Positions 16,256-24,647 of a stretch of DNA of 64,000 nucleotides are shown one piece after another. A model generated the notes under the pieces. That model was not told where the DNA came from and ran no database searches. It saw only the letters and a list, made by a program, of their open reading frames with translations. The stretch is from a virus: the IMG/VR virus record IMGVR_UViG_3300007522_000367, positions 23,059 through 87,058 of that record; one strand, given 5' to 3'. Numbering within the stretch: position 1 is the first letter of the stretch; every line of letters begins with the position of its first letter. Both the position numbers and the translations under genes were made by a program.

Positions 16256-16284
16256 ATTATACTACATTTTTTAAGTTTAGTCAA
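16256..16284 (-). promoter_or_regulatory. Sigma70-type promoter, TTGACT-N17-TATAAT, leftward
   Basis: Minus strand: -35 TTGACT at 16279-16284 (five of six), -10 TATAAT at 16256-16261 (six of six), spacer 17. The ATG of the radical SAM gene at 16249 starts six bases after the -10, as for panD. It heads the longest oxygenase operon. Confidence 0.82.
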
Positions 16285-16406
16285 GATATTTTGCTAAGTT
16301 AGGAATATAATTATTAATTCTAATATTTTGAGCAGTATCTGTTTTTTTAATATATTCTTTCAACTGTTATACATGCATGATTTTCTAAAAAATAACACTT
16401 AGGCAT
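16277..16406 (-). other. Candidate short gene in two frames (possible frameshift)
   Basis: The only larger gap in region 3-4 (16250-16398) holds two overlapping open frames. The first, 16347-16406, starts at an ATG overlapping the stop of the 16399 gene (ATGCCTAA) and encodes MPKCYFLENHACITVERIY. The second, 16277-16363, is one frame forward, begins TTG and encodes 28 residues ending NLAKYLD. A single +1 shift near 16360 would join them into a protein of about 42 residues. This could be a decayed gene, a sequencing error or chance. The second frame runs through the -35 box of the next operon. Confidence 0.3.
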
Positions 16407-17556
16407 CTTTAAACTCCTGTACAAGATCAAATAAGTTTTCACCTCTGCTTGCATCTAGCGCAGCAGTGTACGACAAGAACTTATCGTACTTAGCGGTCCA
16501 ATCCTCAGCATACATATAATCAATAATACCTTGCACTTTATCTAAATGCAAGTAAGGTTGCAACTGTGCAGCGGCTTGATCTTTTAAATGTTTAGGTAAT
16601 ACTCTAATGTTTAATTCTTCTGGATGATTGAGAATGTTGAAGTATATTCTATGTCCATACGGATTAGCCCAGTCTATTAGTTCAGGCAGTCTTAGTATAT
16701 TGTACATTTGTACTGTGCAGTGTATTTCAATGCCTGCGTTAGGCAGTTGCCTAACCTTTTCAAAGTTCTTTACAATCGTATCCCATTTACTAGGATGTCT
16801 AATATAATGATCTAATGCACCTGTTGCATCTATTGAACAATTAAGTTGTACTCGCTTAAAGTGAATCCATCGTTCAAGTAACCAAGGCGGTAGTTTAACT
16901 AGATTAGTATTGTACTTTAGACGTATATCCTTTGCAGTACCGTTGTCAATAAAGTAATCTAATAATTTCTGCTGTTCTTTAATAACTGTAGGTTCGCCGC
17001 CAGTTAAGTATATTTCGTCAACAGTGTGTGCAATACTAAACAAGTTTTCCCAAGTCTTTTCGTGCTCCGGCCAGTCCATACTACTAAGTCGCTTGTATTC
17101 GCTTTCACTTAGTGCAGTTTCAACTAGGTTCCATTCTTTAACCCACATGTTACTTGCATACGGATTACACATGCGACATTTTAAATTACACAAGTTTCCT
17201 AACCGTAGGTCAACATACTTTATGTTAAAGGGAGCATCAACAGTGTACTCTTTCTCTTCTTTCCACTTGTTGTTCCAACTTTGTCTAGCACTTTTAATGC
17301 CAACATCTTCTTCTCTAAAACAACGTGTACACATTTCAGGACGTTCGCCAGCAAGTAACTGCTTACGAATAGTAGTATATACTTCACTATTCCATGCTTC
17401 TTGTAAGTCGTCTCGTTGTAGTTTATAAGGGGTGCCGTCTTTTTTAGTGATAAAGTTTTTACCCGGAGTGCTGTTGCAGCACACACGAAGATTGCCGCTT
17501 GCATTAGTAGCAAGATGCATCCACGGTAATGCGCAGAATGTTTTAGATTGAGTCAT
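16399..17556 (-). CDS. Radical SAM enzyme with N-terminal twitch-like cluster domain
   Basis: A 385-residue protein of the type with an auxiliary Fe-S domain ahead of the radical SAM core. Seen: TFCALPWMHLATNASGNLRVCC (C8, C26, C27), then the pair CTRC (C76, C79), then the radical SAM motif CNLKCRMC (C123, C127, C130) and LTGGEPT. Paralogues with the same order lie at 17543, 19589 and 24640. A TTG at 17583 is in frame, but ATG 17556 lies within the overlap with the upstream gene and gives an N-terminus that aligns with the paralogues. Confidence 0.83.
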   Translation of the reverse strand: MTQSKTFCALPWMHLATNASGNLRVCCNSTPGKNFITKKDGTPYKLQRDDLQEAWNSEVYTTIRKQLLAGERPEMCTRCFREEDVGIKSARQSWNNKWKEEKEYTVDAPFNIKYVDLRLGNLCNLKCRMCNPYASNMWVKEWNLVETALSESEYKRLSSMDWPEHEKTWENLFSIAHTVDEIYLTGGEPTVIKEQQKLLDYFIDNGTAKDIRLKYNTNLVKLPPWLLERWIHFKRVQLNCSIDATGALDHYIRHPSKWDTIVKNFEKVRQLPNAGIEIHCTVQMYNILRLPELIDWANPYGHRIYFNILNHPEELNIRVLPKHLKDQAAAQLQPYLHLDKVQGIIDYMYAEDWTAKYDKFLSYTAALDASRGENLFDLVQEFKDA

Positions 17557-18730
17557 AATACTTCGATATCTCCATTGTGGCAAAACTTTGTTTTTTATAT
17601 GTGTCTTTTAATTTAGTTACTTCTATAAATTGTTTACTGTTATCTTCGTTAGTCGGTTGATTAATTTTATTTTTTACGTCTTTAAGAAACTTACTAAACT
17701 TTTTATTGTCTAACTCACTTAAAGTATTAATTTGTCTTAATGCTTCATCTTTAAGATCCTGCGGAACATTTCGCACATCTAAGTACGCAGGTGCATCCAA
17801 TGGAATAACATTAATATGGAAATTATATTGTTTAGCTAACTCTACTATATTTTTAATTTCAAGAATGTTATATGCTTGTAGTGTAAATGTAGTTGAAGTT
17901 ACCAACTGTTCAGTCTGCACTTTAGACAACTTTTGCAACTTACTGTTGACATCATTCCAATTTGCAGGATGTCTTATATATTCGAAAGTATCGCCTATAC
18001 CGTCTATACTACAAATAATGTTCACAAATTTAAATGCTTTAAATAGGCCAATCCATTCGTCATTTATTAGTGTTACATTTGTTATTATCATTAGATTAAT
18101 GTTTTTAGCAAAATCGTTATCAACACAATAGTCAATTAGTTTCTTTACGCTGGGAACCATTAGAGGTTCCCCGCCTGTAAATTTTAAATGACGCAACCCA
18201 TTTGCAATCATGTCTTTTATCGAATCTACAAACTCTTCTTGGAGATACCATTTGTTTTGAACAAAGGTTTTTTCGTGCTCGTCTAGTCCTAGATCAACAC
18301 CAGTTTCTTTAAGTATTTTTTGAAATTCATTTGCAACACCGCTACTACTATAACTATTGCACATTCTACAACTTAGGTTACAATAATTTCCTAATTTTAG
18401 ATCAAGTTCTACTGGATATTTTTTTGTTGTAGGAATGTCATCTACAAATTTATCCCAGATACCTTGATTCTTATAATTTTTAACAAACTGATCTCGTAAA
18501 CTAGATATTCCAGATTCTTCTTTTTTCCAACAACTTTTACAAATCTCTGGACGGTTGCCGGCCAACATTTCTTTCTTAACACCATCTCTTAGATCATTCC
18601 AGTGCTTGTCGAGATTGCCGATAAATTTATCTTTGTCCTGTGTAACAGCATTACAACATAAACGATTTTTCCCCATTGTGTTTACGCATAGGTGATCCCA
18701 TACAGCAGGACAAACGGTATCTAAATTCAT
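17543..18730 (-). CDS. Radical SAM enzyme with N-terminal twitch-like cluster domain
   Basis: A 395-residue paralogue of the 16399 gene. N-terminal cysteines C7, C25, C26 and the pair CKSC (C64, C67) precede the radical SAM motif CNLSCRMC (C117, C121, C124) and FTGGEPL. The line MLAGNRPEICKSCWKKEESGISSLR is nearly the same as in its neighbours. It overlaps the downstream paralogue by 14 bases and the upstream oxygenase-like gene by four (ATGA type). Confidence 0.83.
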   Translation of the reverse strand: MNLDTVCPAVWDHLCVNTMGKNRLCCNAVTQDKDKFIGNLDKHWNDLRDGVKKEMLAGNRPEICKSCWKKEESGISSLRDQFVKNYKNQGIWDKFVDDIPTTKKYPVELDLKLGNYCNLSCRMCNSYSSSGVANEFQKILKETGVDLGLDEHEKTFVQNKWYLQEEFVDSIKDMIANGLRHLKFTGGEPLMVPSVKKLIDYCVDNDFAKNINLMIITNVTLINDEWIGLFKAFKFVNIICSIDGIGDTFEYIRHPANWNDVNSKLQKLSKVQTEQLVTSTTFTLQAYNILEIKNIVELAKQYNFHINVIPLDAPAYLDVRNVPQDLKDEALRQINTLSELDNKKFSKFLKDVKNKINQPTNEDNSKQFIEVTKLKDTYKKQSFATMEISKYYDSI

Positions 18731-19605
18731 TTTATCTCTCTGAGAAACGTTAGTAACAGTCCCATTTTAGTTGTCCAATGATTATTCGGACGACCTTTAT
18801 TTGTTGCATGCAATTGCACAGCATCAAACACAATAGGAGCACGAGGTTTCCACTCGCAAGTTAGTTCAGGTGTTAATCCTGTTAAGCGTTTGTAAGGAGT
18901 GTAGTACAAATATTCATCGTAATGTTCTTTGTTATAGTTTATAAGATTTGATGTTTTATCTTGTACTGTGCCATCTAACAAATAAAAATTAATGTCAACA
19001 TGATTATCTACAATGGGATATGTTGTTGCAACAGTTTGTTCTGGTTTTTTACCGTGATGGTATACATGGGCAAAATCAACATGGCGCTGATCAAAAAACA
19101 CAGCATGGCTTTCTATGTTAGCAGGTGCAGTAAACAATGGAATAATAATATTACGCCAGGGTACATATTTGCGGCCCTTGTGATCTATAGGAGTTTTAGT
19201 TAAACTATTTTTCCAATCTGATTCTCTAGTACTATCGTTGTGTAACCCATACTGACTAGGCGTAATAAAGAAATTGCCTCCGACAACAGGTGATGTTTCT
19301 GCACCCGGTACCATTTGATTAATACGATCTGCAAACTTTTCGTATACTCCCTGTAGGTTACCGCTTATAAACATTGTACCGTTATCGTTGTGTCTTACTG
19401 TATTGCAACGACTAAATGCATATCCGTACATCCAACTAATTTCTTCTTCAGTAAATGCTTCATCAAATACTTCTGCTTTTTGAAAATGTTCTGCTATGTT
19501 TTGTTGTACGCTTGATTCCTTTAGATTAGCAAGCCAATGTTCATACTCAAGTTTATAACTTTTATGATTTGCAATGTCTTCTGCTCTATTAATATTCGCT
19601 AACAT
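18727..19605 (-). CDS. 2OG/Fe(II) oxygenase-like protein
   Basis: A 292-residue protein. YGLHNDSTRESDW supplies H122-x-D124; IVFDAVQLHATNK supplies H266; K280 or a nearby residue may bind 2-oxoglutarate. NFFITPSQYGLHNDS and RNIIIPLFTAP are typical core strands. It is the only oxygenase-like gene embedded among the twitch-type radical SAM genes, overlapping both neighbours, which suggests a joint pathway. Confidence 0.6.
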   Translation of the reverse strand: MLANINRAEDIANHKSYKLEYEHWLANLKESSVQQNIAEHFQKAEVFDEAFTEEEISWMYGYAFSRCNTVRHNDNGTMFISGNLQGVYEKFADRINQMVPGAETSPVVGGNFFITPSQYGLHNDSTRESDWKNSLTKTPIDHKGRKYVPWRNIIIPLFTAPANIESHAVFFDQRHVDFAHVYHHGKKPEQTVATTYPIVDNHVDINFYLLDGTVQDKTSNLINYNKEHYDEYLYYTPYKRLTGLTPELTCEWKPRAPIVFDAVQLHATNKGRPNNHWTTKMGLLLTFLREIK

Positions 19606-21004
19606 TAAAAATATCTTTCATTTCAGGAAATGTTTCTGCAAAAGTATTTCCACGCTGATTATCACATAGTCCTAAAAACTCCTGCATCTCAGGCAAGCGT
19701 TGGCTCCAGTCTTCGCTCTCCATAAAGCTAAGTATGCCGTCAAGGCGTTTAATGCCATATTCTGCACTGCGGAATTTTTCATAATCTACTTTACCTTTGT
19801 GCCATTCTGGAATGCCTAACTCCCAGTTTGCTTCCCACCAAGGATACCATGCTTCGTATTTTACTCTACACTTAGCTTTAAAATCTGCAGGCAAACTTTT
19901 AACATTTAAATGTGCAGGCCAATATACAAAGTGCTGACTAATTCCGCCTGCACCAAATGGCCACATGTTAACTTTCTTAAACTTCTGCTCTAGCTTCCAT
20001 TGAATAAAGTCTGGCAAGTAATATACATTTAGTGCTTGTACTGCACATGCAATAGTAACTTCGACATTGTCACTAGTTTGTGTATCTAACAAATGGAATA
20101 CTTCTTCTTGACGACTCCACTTACTAGGATAACGAATGTAGTCATTCATTTCTTTGATACTGTCTATGCTGTAATGGAAACGTACTAACTTAAATTCTTT
20201 CCACAAGTCAAACAAATCATCCCGCCACTCAACACCGTTTGAATTGTAACGAAGTTCTAGATCTTTTGCATAACCCATTTTAATAGCGTATTCGAGTATC
20301 TCGTAGTGTTCTTCAATAATGAGACTTTCGCCGCCAGCAAAGTAAATCTGTTGCATACTAGGCATTTGCTCGTAAAACTGTTTCCAAAATGTAGGATTCT
20401 GTTTGTGCCAGTTATAACTACTGCCGTTAGTACTACCTTTATCCTGCCACTGCATAATTTCTTTAAGTGATTCATTTTTTACACTAGGAAAGATTGCTTT
20501 ATAATCTTTAATCCATCCACTACTGTCATGTGGGCTACACATAATACATGCAAGTTGACACTTTGTCCCAAACCGCAAATCAATGTATGCTAAGTTGGGC
20601 GGTACTTCGCCGTCGGGCTGTGTATCAGAAAGTATTTTATCAAGATCAACACGTTGACTCCAATAGTGTGTTTCCCACTGTCGCTTACTACGGTGCCCGG
20701 CTGCTTCTTCTTTATAACATTTTAAACAGCTAGGTGGCTTTTCGCCTGCAAGCATTTGTTTGCGTACATTTTTCATGTATTTGCTGTTCCATGCTGTTTC
20801 AAAGTCACTAACGTTTAAGTTGTTGGGTTTGCCGTCGTCTGTTTTAAGGATGCCCACTTGGCCACCATGTTCTTTGTCATTAGTAGCACCGACACTACTA
20901 GCGTTAGCAGTGCAGCATACTCGCATACTACCATCAGGTCTCGTACTAAGGTGTACCCACGGTAGAAGGCAAAACGTCTTTGAAGGATACTTTTTATCTG
21001 TCAT
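19589..21004 (-). CDS. Radical SAM enzyme with N-terminal twitch-like cluster domain, long
   Basis: A 471-residue paralogue. N-terminal FCLLPWVHLSTRPDGSMRVCC gives C12, C30, C31; SCLKC gives C93, C96; the radical SAM motif CQLACIMC gives C149, C153, C156. The SAM-binding motif reads AGGES rather than GGEP. It is longer than its paralogues by an insert before the core and a C-terminal extension of tryptophan-rich sequence. Eight bases separate it from the upstream radical SAM gene. Confidence 0.83.
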   Translation of the reverse strand: MTDKKYPSKTFCLLPWVHLSTRPDGSMRVCCTANASSVGATNDKEHGGQVGILKTDDGKPNNLNVSDFETAWNSKYMKNVRKQMLAGEKPPSCLKCYKEEAAGHRSKRQWETHYWSQRVDLDKILSDTQPDGEVPPNLAYIDLRFGTKCQLACIMCSPHDSSGWIKDYKAIFPSVKNESLKEIMQWQDKGSTNGSSYNWHKQNPTFWKQFYEQMPSMQQIYFAGGESLIIEEHYEILEYAIKMGYAKDLELRYNSNGVEWRDDLFDLWKEFKLVRFHYSIDSIKEMNDYIRYPSKWSRQEEVFHLLDTQTSDNVEVTIACAVQALNVYYLPDFIQWKLEQKFKKVNMWPFGAGGISQHFVYWPAHLNVKSLPADFKAKCRVKYEAWYPWWEANWELGIPEWHKGKVDYEKFRSAEYGIKRLDGILSFMESEDWSQRLPEMQEFLGLCDNQRGNTFAETFPEMKDIFNVSEY

Positions 21005-21012
21005 GTAAGTAC

Positions 21013-22080
21013 TTATTTGAACTGTTCTGCAAAAGGATCAAACTCGGATCCGCATTTCATAGCACATACTTTTAGTTTGCCGTCTGCACAACTAGACTTG
21101 CTCCAACTGCTTTGTATACTATCAAATATACCTGTGTCAAATACTGCTGCTAATCCGTTACGTGCATCTAACGCACCCTTATTAGGAATAAAGTCCCATA
21201 TCTGTTCTACCTTAGGATCTTTGTGCCACCATTTGTACATTCGCCCGGCTGTCCAACAACAAGGCAATGCTAGACCTTCTGCTGTAATGAACAAGCTATT
21301 GTCTTTCTTTACTTTACAAATAATAGGAGCTCTATCATAGTATGCATCCATACTATTATATTTCTTTTCTACTTTTTCTTGAGTCTTTAATGCATTATTT
21401 TGGTATTTAATATCAGGTTTTTTTAATTCTGCCGCCACTTTTCCTTTTTTGTCAACTGCTTGGTGCGATTCTTTTTTCTTTGAATCTTGTGTAATAAAAC
21501 GGCCTGTCTTTTTCTTCATAAACTTTTCGCAGCCCCACGCATTAGCAAGTGTTTCTGCTTCTTCAACTTGATGTTGGTTGTGTTCAAATATTAAAAAGTC
21601 CCAACGAGCTCTGCCGCCTGCACTAATAAACGCCTTCATGTTACGCTCTACATTGTCCCATACAACGCCTTGACGATAGATATGGTTAGTATCGCGTAAG
21701 CCGTCAACACTAAAAATAACGGCTCCTGTCCTTCCAAAAACTCCTGCAAGTTCTTTCCACCATTGTTCATTCTTTGCTCCTGCATTTGTATTCATGCTCA
21801 GCCACATGTTAGTATTGTGTTCACGGAAGTACTTGAATATTTCTAAGGTATCACGAGCAACAATAGGATCACCTAAGTTTCCACACATATACATTGTGTT
21901 AAGCTGTGCAATAAACTCTGGCAAGAATATTTTTTTGCAATCTTCTAATGAAAGTTCATCTAAGTTGATATGAGGGTTTATACCTTTGCCATTCATATTG
22001 CGGTCGCACATAGGACAACTAGCTTGACAATTTTGAGTTACTTCAAGATGAATTGCTTTTATATCTTCATACTTATACAT
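21013..22080 (-). CDS. Radical SAM enzyme with C-terminal SPASM-like domain
   Basis: A 355-residue protein with the cluster motif CQASCPMC (C18, C22, C25) at the very N-terminus and a conventional C-terminal auxiliary-cluster region: LPCCWTAGRM followed by SCADGKLKVCAMKC. GNLGDP stands where GGEP is usual, a variant found in some SPASM enzymes. The middle (about 180-240) is lysine-rich. SPASM enzymes commonly modify peptides or aminoglycoside-like small molecules. It overlaps the upstream nitroreductase-like gene by eight bases. Confidence 0.83.
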   Translation of the reverse strand: MYKYEDIKAIHLEVTQNCQASCPMCDRNMNGKGINPHINLDELSLEDCKKIFLPEFIAQLNTMYMCGNLGDPIVARDTLEIFKYFREHNTNMWLSMNTNAGAKNEQWWKELAGVFGRTGAVIFSVDGLRDTNHIYRQGVVWDNVERNMKAFISAGGRARWDFLIFEHNQHQVEEAETLANAWGCEKFMKKKTGRFITQDSKKKESHQAVDKKGKVAAELKKPDIKYQNNALKTQEKVEKKYNSMDAYYDRAPIICKVKKDNSLFITAEGLALPCCWTAGRMYKWWHKDPKVEQIWDFIPNKGALDARNGLAAVFDTGIFDSIQSSWSKSSCADGKLKVCAMKCGSEFDPFAEQFK

Positions 22081-23023
22081 ATTTTATGTATTCTTCTATA
22101 GGAGGTTTTTTATGATTATTGCTATCTGGTATGCCAGCTTCGGCGTTATATACCGGGCAATGATATGTAAGAGCCTCAGATTTATAACCAATTCCTAAAT
22201 ATAATTGAGGATGTATTCCAATATCCTCGACCATGTCGTTATCATTTTGTATACAAGCACAAAATCCAACAGCCAATCCAACAGCAGGAGCAGCAAGACT
22301 AACATACATTGCTGCAAGCCCTATTTCAACTCCTGCTTCATAGAGATAGTAATTTTTATCAACTCCGTCTTGCGGAGTTCCTCTAATGCCAAAGGCAAGA
22401 ACATAAGGTGCAAGTACCTGAGGATTATATCTTGATTTTGGATTACCCGGATCTGCTTCAGTGCCTTTATACATCTTTTGTTGTAACTCAGGCAGCGTAT
22501 GTGTAGGAATAATACGCAAGTCATATCTAACTCGGCGTTGTTTACTTGGCACGTAGTTGTGTATACCTCTTACAATATCATCTATTAAATGCTGTTCAGG
22601 TATTTGATCTGTCCAATTATATGTATTGATTCTATTATTTGCGAGATATTCAAAAGACCCTAATTCATAAATTGGTTTATTTAAAATATTGTTTATTGTA
22701 ATAGATACTAAGCTATCAACTTCAACAGACGGACAAATTTCGTTTATCAAAGTATTAATTATTTTATAAGTTTTTACTTCAACATCAGTTGTTCTTAACT
22801 GAGACTTTCCTCTGTTCCAAAATCTACTGGTAATATTCTGTGTTCTAGTAGTATTAGTATTTTCTAAATCATATATCCATGCATCATACACATAACCAAT
22901 ATCTCTATAGCACTTTTCAAATTCAGTAGTACGATTAGGATAAGATTTTTTAATCCATTCTACTGATTGCTCAATTATAGATTTTTTATTTTCTTTTAAA
23001 ATTTTAATTATGTTCATTGTCAT
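22073..23023 (-). CDS. Chimera: phage structural-type N-terminus plus nitroreductase-like domain
   Basis: A 316-residue protein. Residues about 35-110 (KCYRDIGYVYDAWIYDLEN and the following helices) resemble a module I associate with structural proteins of marine T4-like phages. From about 150 onward HNYVPSKQRRVRYDLRIIP, LAPYVLAFGIRG and EAGVEIGLAAMYVSLAAPAVGLAVGFC follow the order of the FMN-binding nitroreductase fold (PSxxNxQPxR, then the GxAxQNLxLAAxxLGLG helix). Function unknown; a flavin-dependent oxidoreductase acting with the neighbouring enzymes is possible. Confidence 0.5.
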   Translation of the reverse strand: MTMNIIKILKENKKSIIEQSVEWIKKSYPNRTTEFEKCYRDIGYVYDAWIYDLENTNTTRTQNITSRFWNRGKSQLRTTDVEVKTYKIINTLINEICPSVEVDSLVSITINNILNKPIYELGSFEYLANNRINTYNWTDQIPEQHLIDDIVRGIHNYVPSKQRRVRYDLRIIPTHTLPELQQKMYKGTEADPGNPKSRYNPQVLAPYVLAFGIRGTPQDGVDKNYYLYEAGVEIGLAAMYVSLAAPAVGLAVGFCACIQNDNDMVEDIGIHPQLYLGIGYKSEALTYHCPVYNAEAGIPDSNNHKKPPIEEYIKYV

Positions 23024-23241
23024 TCCAGTACTAACACTACATCTTTGCCTGGACCTACTTTGCTAGGTAAGTCTCCATATTGCTCTACATACCATTTAAT
23101 AACCGCGGTGTACCAATTTTGACTATTATGATGTGCTTGTTTATTAAACTGATATATGTTATTGTTTGTAGCTTCCATAGTACTTATCGCACGGGCACTT
23201 TCGGTCTGGAGCTGTCTGAGTGTAAGATTACTTATATCCAA
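23020..23241 (-). CDS. Small unrecognised protein, 73 residues
   Basis: The protein begins MDISNLTLRQLQTESARA and ends in PSKVGPGKDVVLVLE. It is predicted to be helical and soluble, without cysteines. It overlaps the upstream methyltransferase-like gene by 14 bases and the downstream gene by four, so it is firmly within the operon. No family recognised; size and position would allow a carrier, adaptor or substrate role. Confidence 0.65.
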   Translation of the reverse strand: MDISNLTLRQLQTESARAISTMEATNNNIYQFNKQAHHNSQNWYTAVIKWYVEQYGDLPSKVGPGKDVVLVLE

Positions 23242-23989
23242 TTTTCATAAACCTAGTATAGTTGGAAAGAAATAATTCACCTTCAAATTTAACATCTGAC
23301 ATAGGAGCTGACTTACTAAATGTATCTAAGTCAGCACTACAATTTATATGATCTTCTATTTCAAAGTAATTGTTGCTTTGTAATACTACTAATTTGCCAT
23401 CCGGAATCTTTGAATACCATTCTTCGAAATTTTCTATGTGTTCGCAACTTGTGTTAATAATAGTATCAGGCGTATCAGCTAAAGGACACGTTGTTCCGTC
23501 AGCTCTAATTACTTCGTAGTTTTCGAACTCATAATTAATATCCATGATATCTTTTGTAGATGATTTAAATTGCCAGTTATCCTTAACCCACGGGTTATTA
23601 AATGTTTCAGCAATACTTCGGCAACTAGGATCAATGTCAAAACTTCTAACTTTATTTACTTTAATGTTACTTTCAAATAACATTGTAGCAAGTGTAGCAT
23701 ACCATCCTGCACACAAGAATACTGTGCCTAAATCAACTTTAAGTTCACTAAGTTCTTTTACTAACCATAGTTTGCTTTCTAGTTGTCCTCGGCTAAAACA
23801 GTCTGCATTAAAACTGTCATCGTCCTTATACTTACGCATACCTTCAATTAATTGACTGCCTGTTAATCCTTGTATAATTCTAAACAATGCAAACTTATCT
23901 TGACTTAATAAGGTTTTTCTAAGATCACTAAAGATAGAGTTATCCGGGTATAGTAATTCTAATCTATCTAGTATTTCAGCAATCTGCAT
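23228..23989 (-). CDS. SAM-dependent methyltransferase-like protein
   Basis: A 253-residue protein. VDLGTVFLCAGWYATLATMLFE at about 86-106 resembles the glycine-rich SAM-binding loop, although it has fewer glycines than usual; RSFDIDP at 116-122 gives the acidic residue that holds the SAM ribose; ADGTTCPLADTPDTIINTSCEHI fits motifs III-IV. It lies between a glycosyltransferase-like gene and a small unknown. It could methylate a sugar or small molecule, but that is inference. Confidence 0.6.
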   Translation of the reverse strand: MQIAEILDRLELLYPDNSIFSDLRKTLLSQDKFALFRIIQGLTGSQLIEGMRKYKDDDSFNADCFSRGQLESKLWLVKELSELKVDLGTVFLCAGWYATLATMLFESNIKVNKVRSFDIDPSCRSIAETFNNPWVKDNWQFKSSTKDIMDINYEFENYEVIRADGTTCPLADTPDTIINTSCEHIENFEEWYSKIPDGKLVVLQSNNYFEIEDHINCSADLDTFSKSAPMSDVKFEGELFLSNYTRFMKIGYK

Positions 23990-24647
23990 TGTATTTCTCC
24001 TTAAGCCAGTTAAAGTCGTTTATCAACCCAAGATCAGCCCCGCTAGAAAGCCCGTACTTCCTGCCAGCACAAGCACCTTTAATAGCATATTCGCCGAAGG
24101 GAGCATCTCCTCCCACTGTTGTCCATATTTTGAGTCTTTCATTTGTTTCTTCCTCGTTTTGTCTATCTATTATTTTACTTGCAAGTTTAGTACATTCTCT
24201 AAATGCACTACGCCATGTACTAAATTCATCTACATTAAATGCAGTGATATTACTAACTTGCTCCATAGGAATAAATTTAGTACTGATGCTTGTGGTCATA
24301 TCTGGTTTACTAGTGTCCATGTGTAATGTTGCTATTCTAGGAAGCAATTTTACACCACCGTATCCGTATTCTAGATCATTAATAGGATTGCGGCTACGCC
24401 ATACATGTACAGCATCTTTATTAGTTCGGTTTGGAACATAAGAAAAATCAAAGTCATCTACAATAAGTGCATCGGCGTCAACAATCCATACCATATAAGT
24501 AAATGCTTTTTTTGCTGCTTCAATATGTGCTTGATGTATTCCTTTAACTCCGTGAACACGCATAGCCCACGGCACTTGTGCTTTTAGGTTGTTCCAGTTT
24601 ACATCAGCTTGGATTTCGTTATAACTTATAAAAATTACATCATACAT
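23976..24647 (-). CDS. Glycosyltransferase-like protein (GT-A type)
   Basis: A protein of 223 residues. The N-terminal YDVIFISYNE strand and the DxD-type motif at D57-x-D59 (VWIVDADALIVDDF) fit a GT-A nucleotide-sugar-binding fold. It is paralogous to the 25989 gene (PWAxRVHGVxG and xxYGxGGxK lines shared). A GTG at 24659 would add four residues; I use ATG 24647. It overlaps the upstream radical SAM gene by eight bases. Confidence 0.6.
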   Translation of the reverse strand: MYDVIFISYNEIQADVNWNNLKAQVPWAMRVHGVKGIHQAHIEAAKKAFTYMVWIVDADALIVDDFDFSYVPNRTNKDAVHVWRSRNPINDLEYGYGGVKLLPRIATLHMDTSKPDMTTSISTKFIPMEQVSNITAFNVDEFSTWRSAFRECTKLASKIIDRQNEEETNERLKIWTTVGGDAPFGEYAIKGACAGRKYGLSSGADLGLINDFNWLKEKYNADC

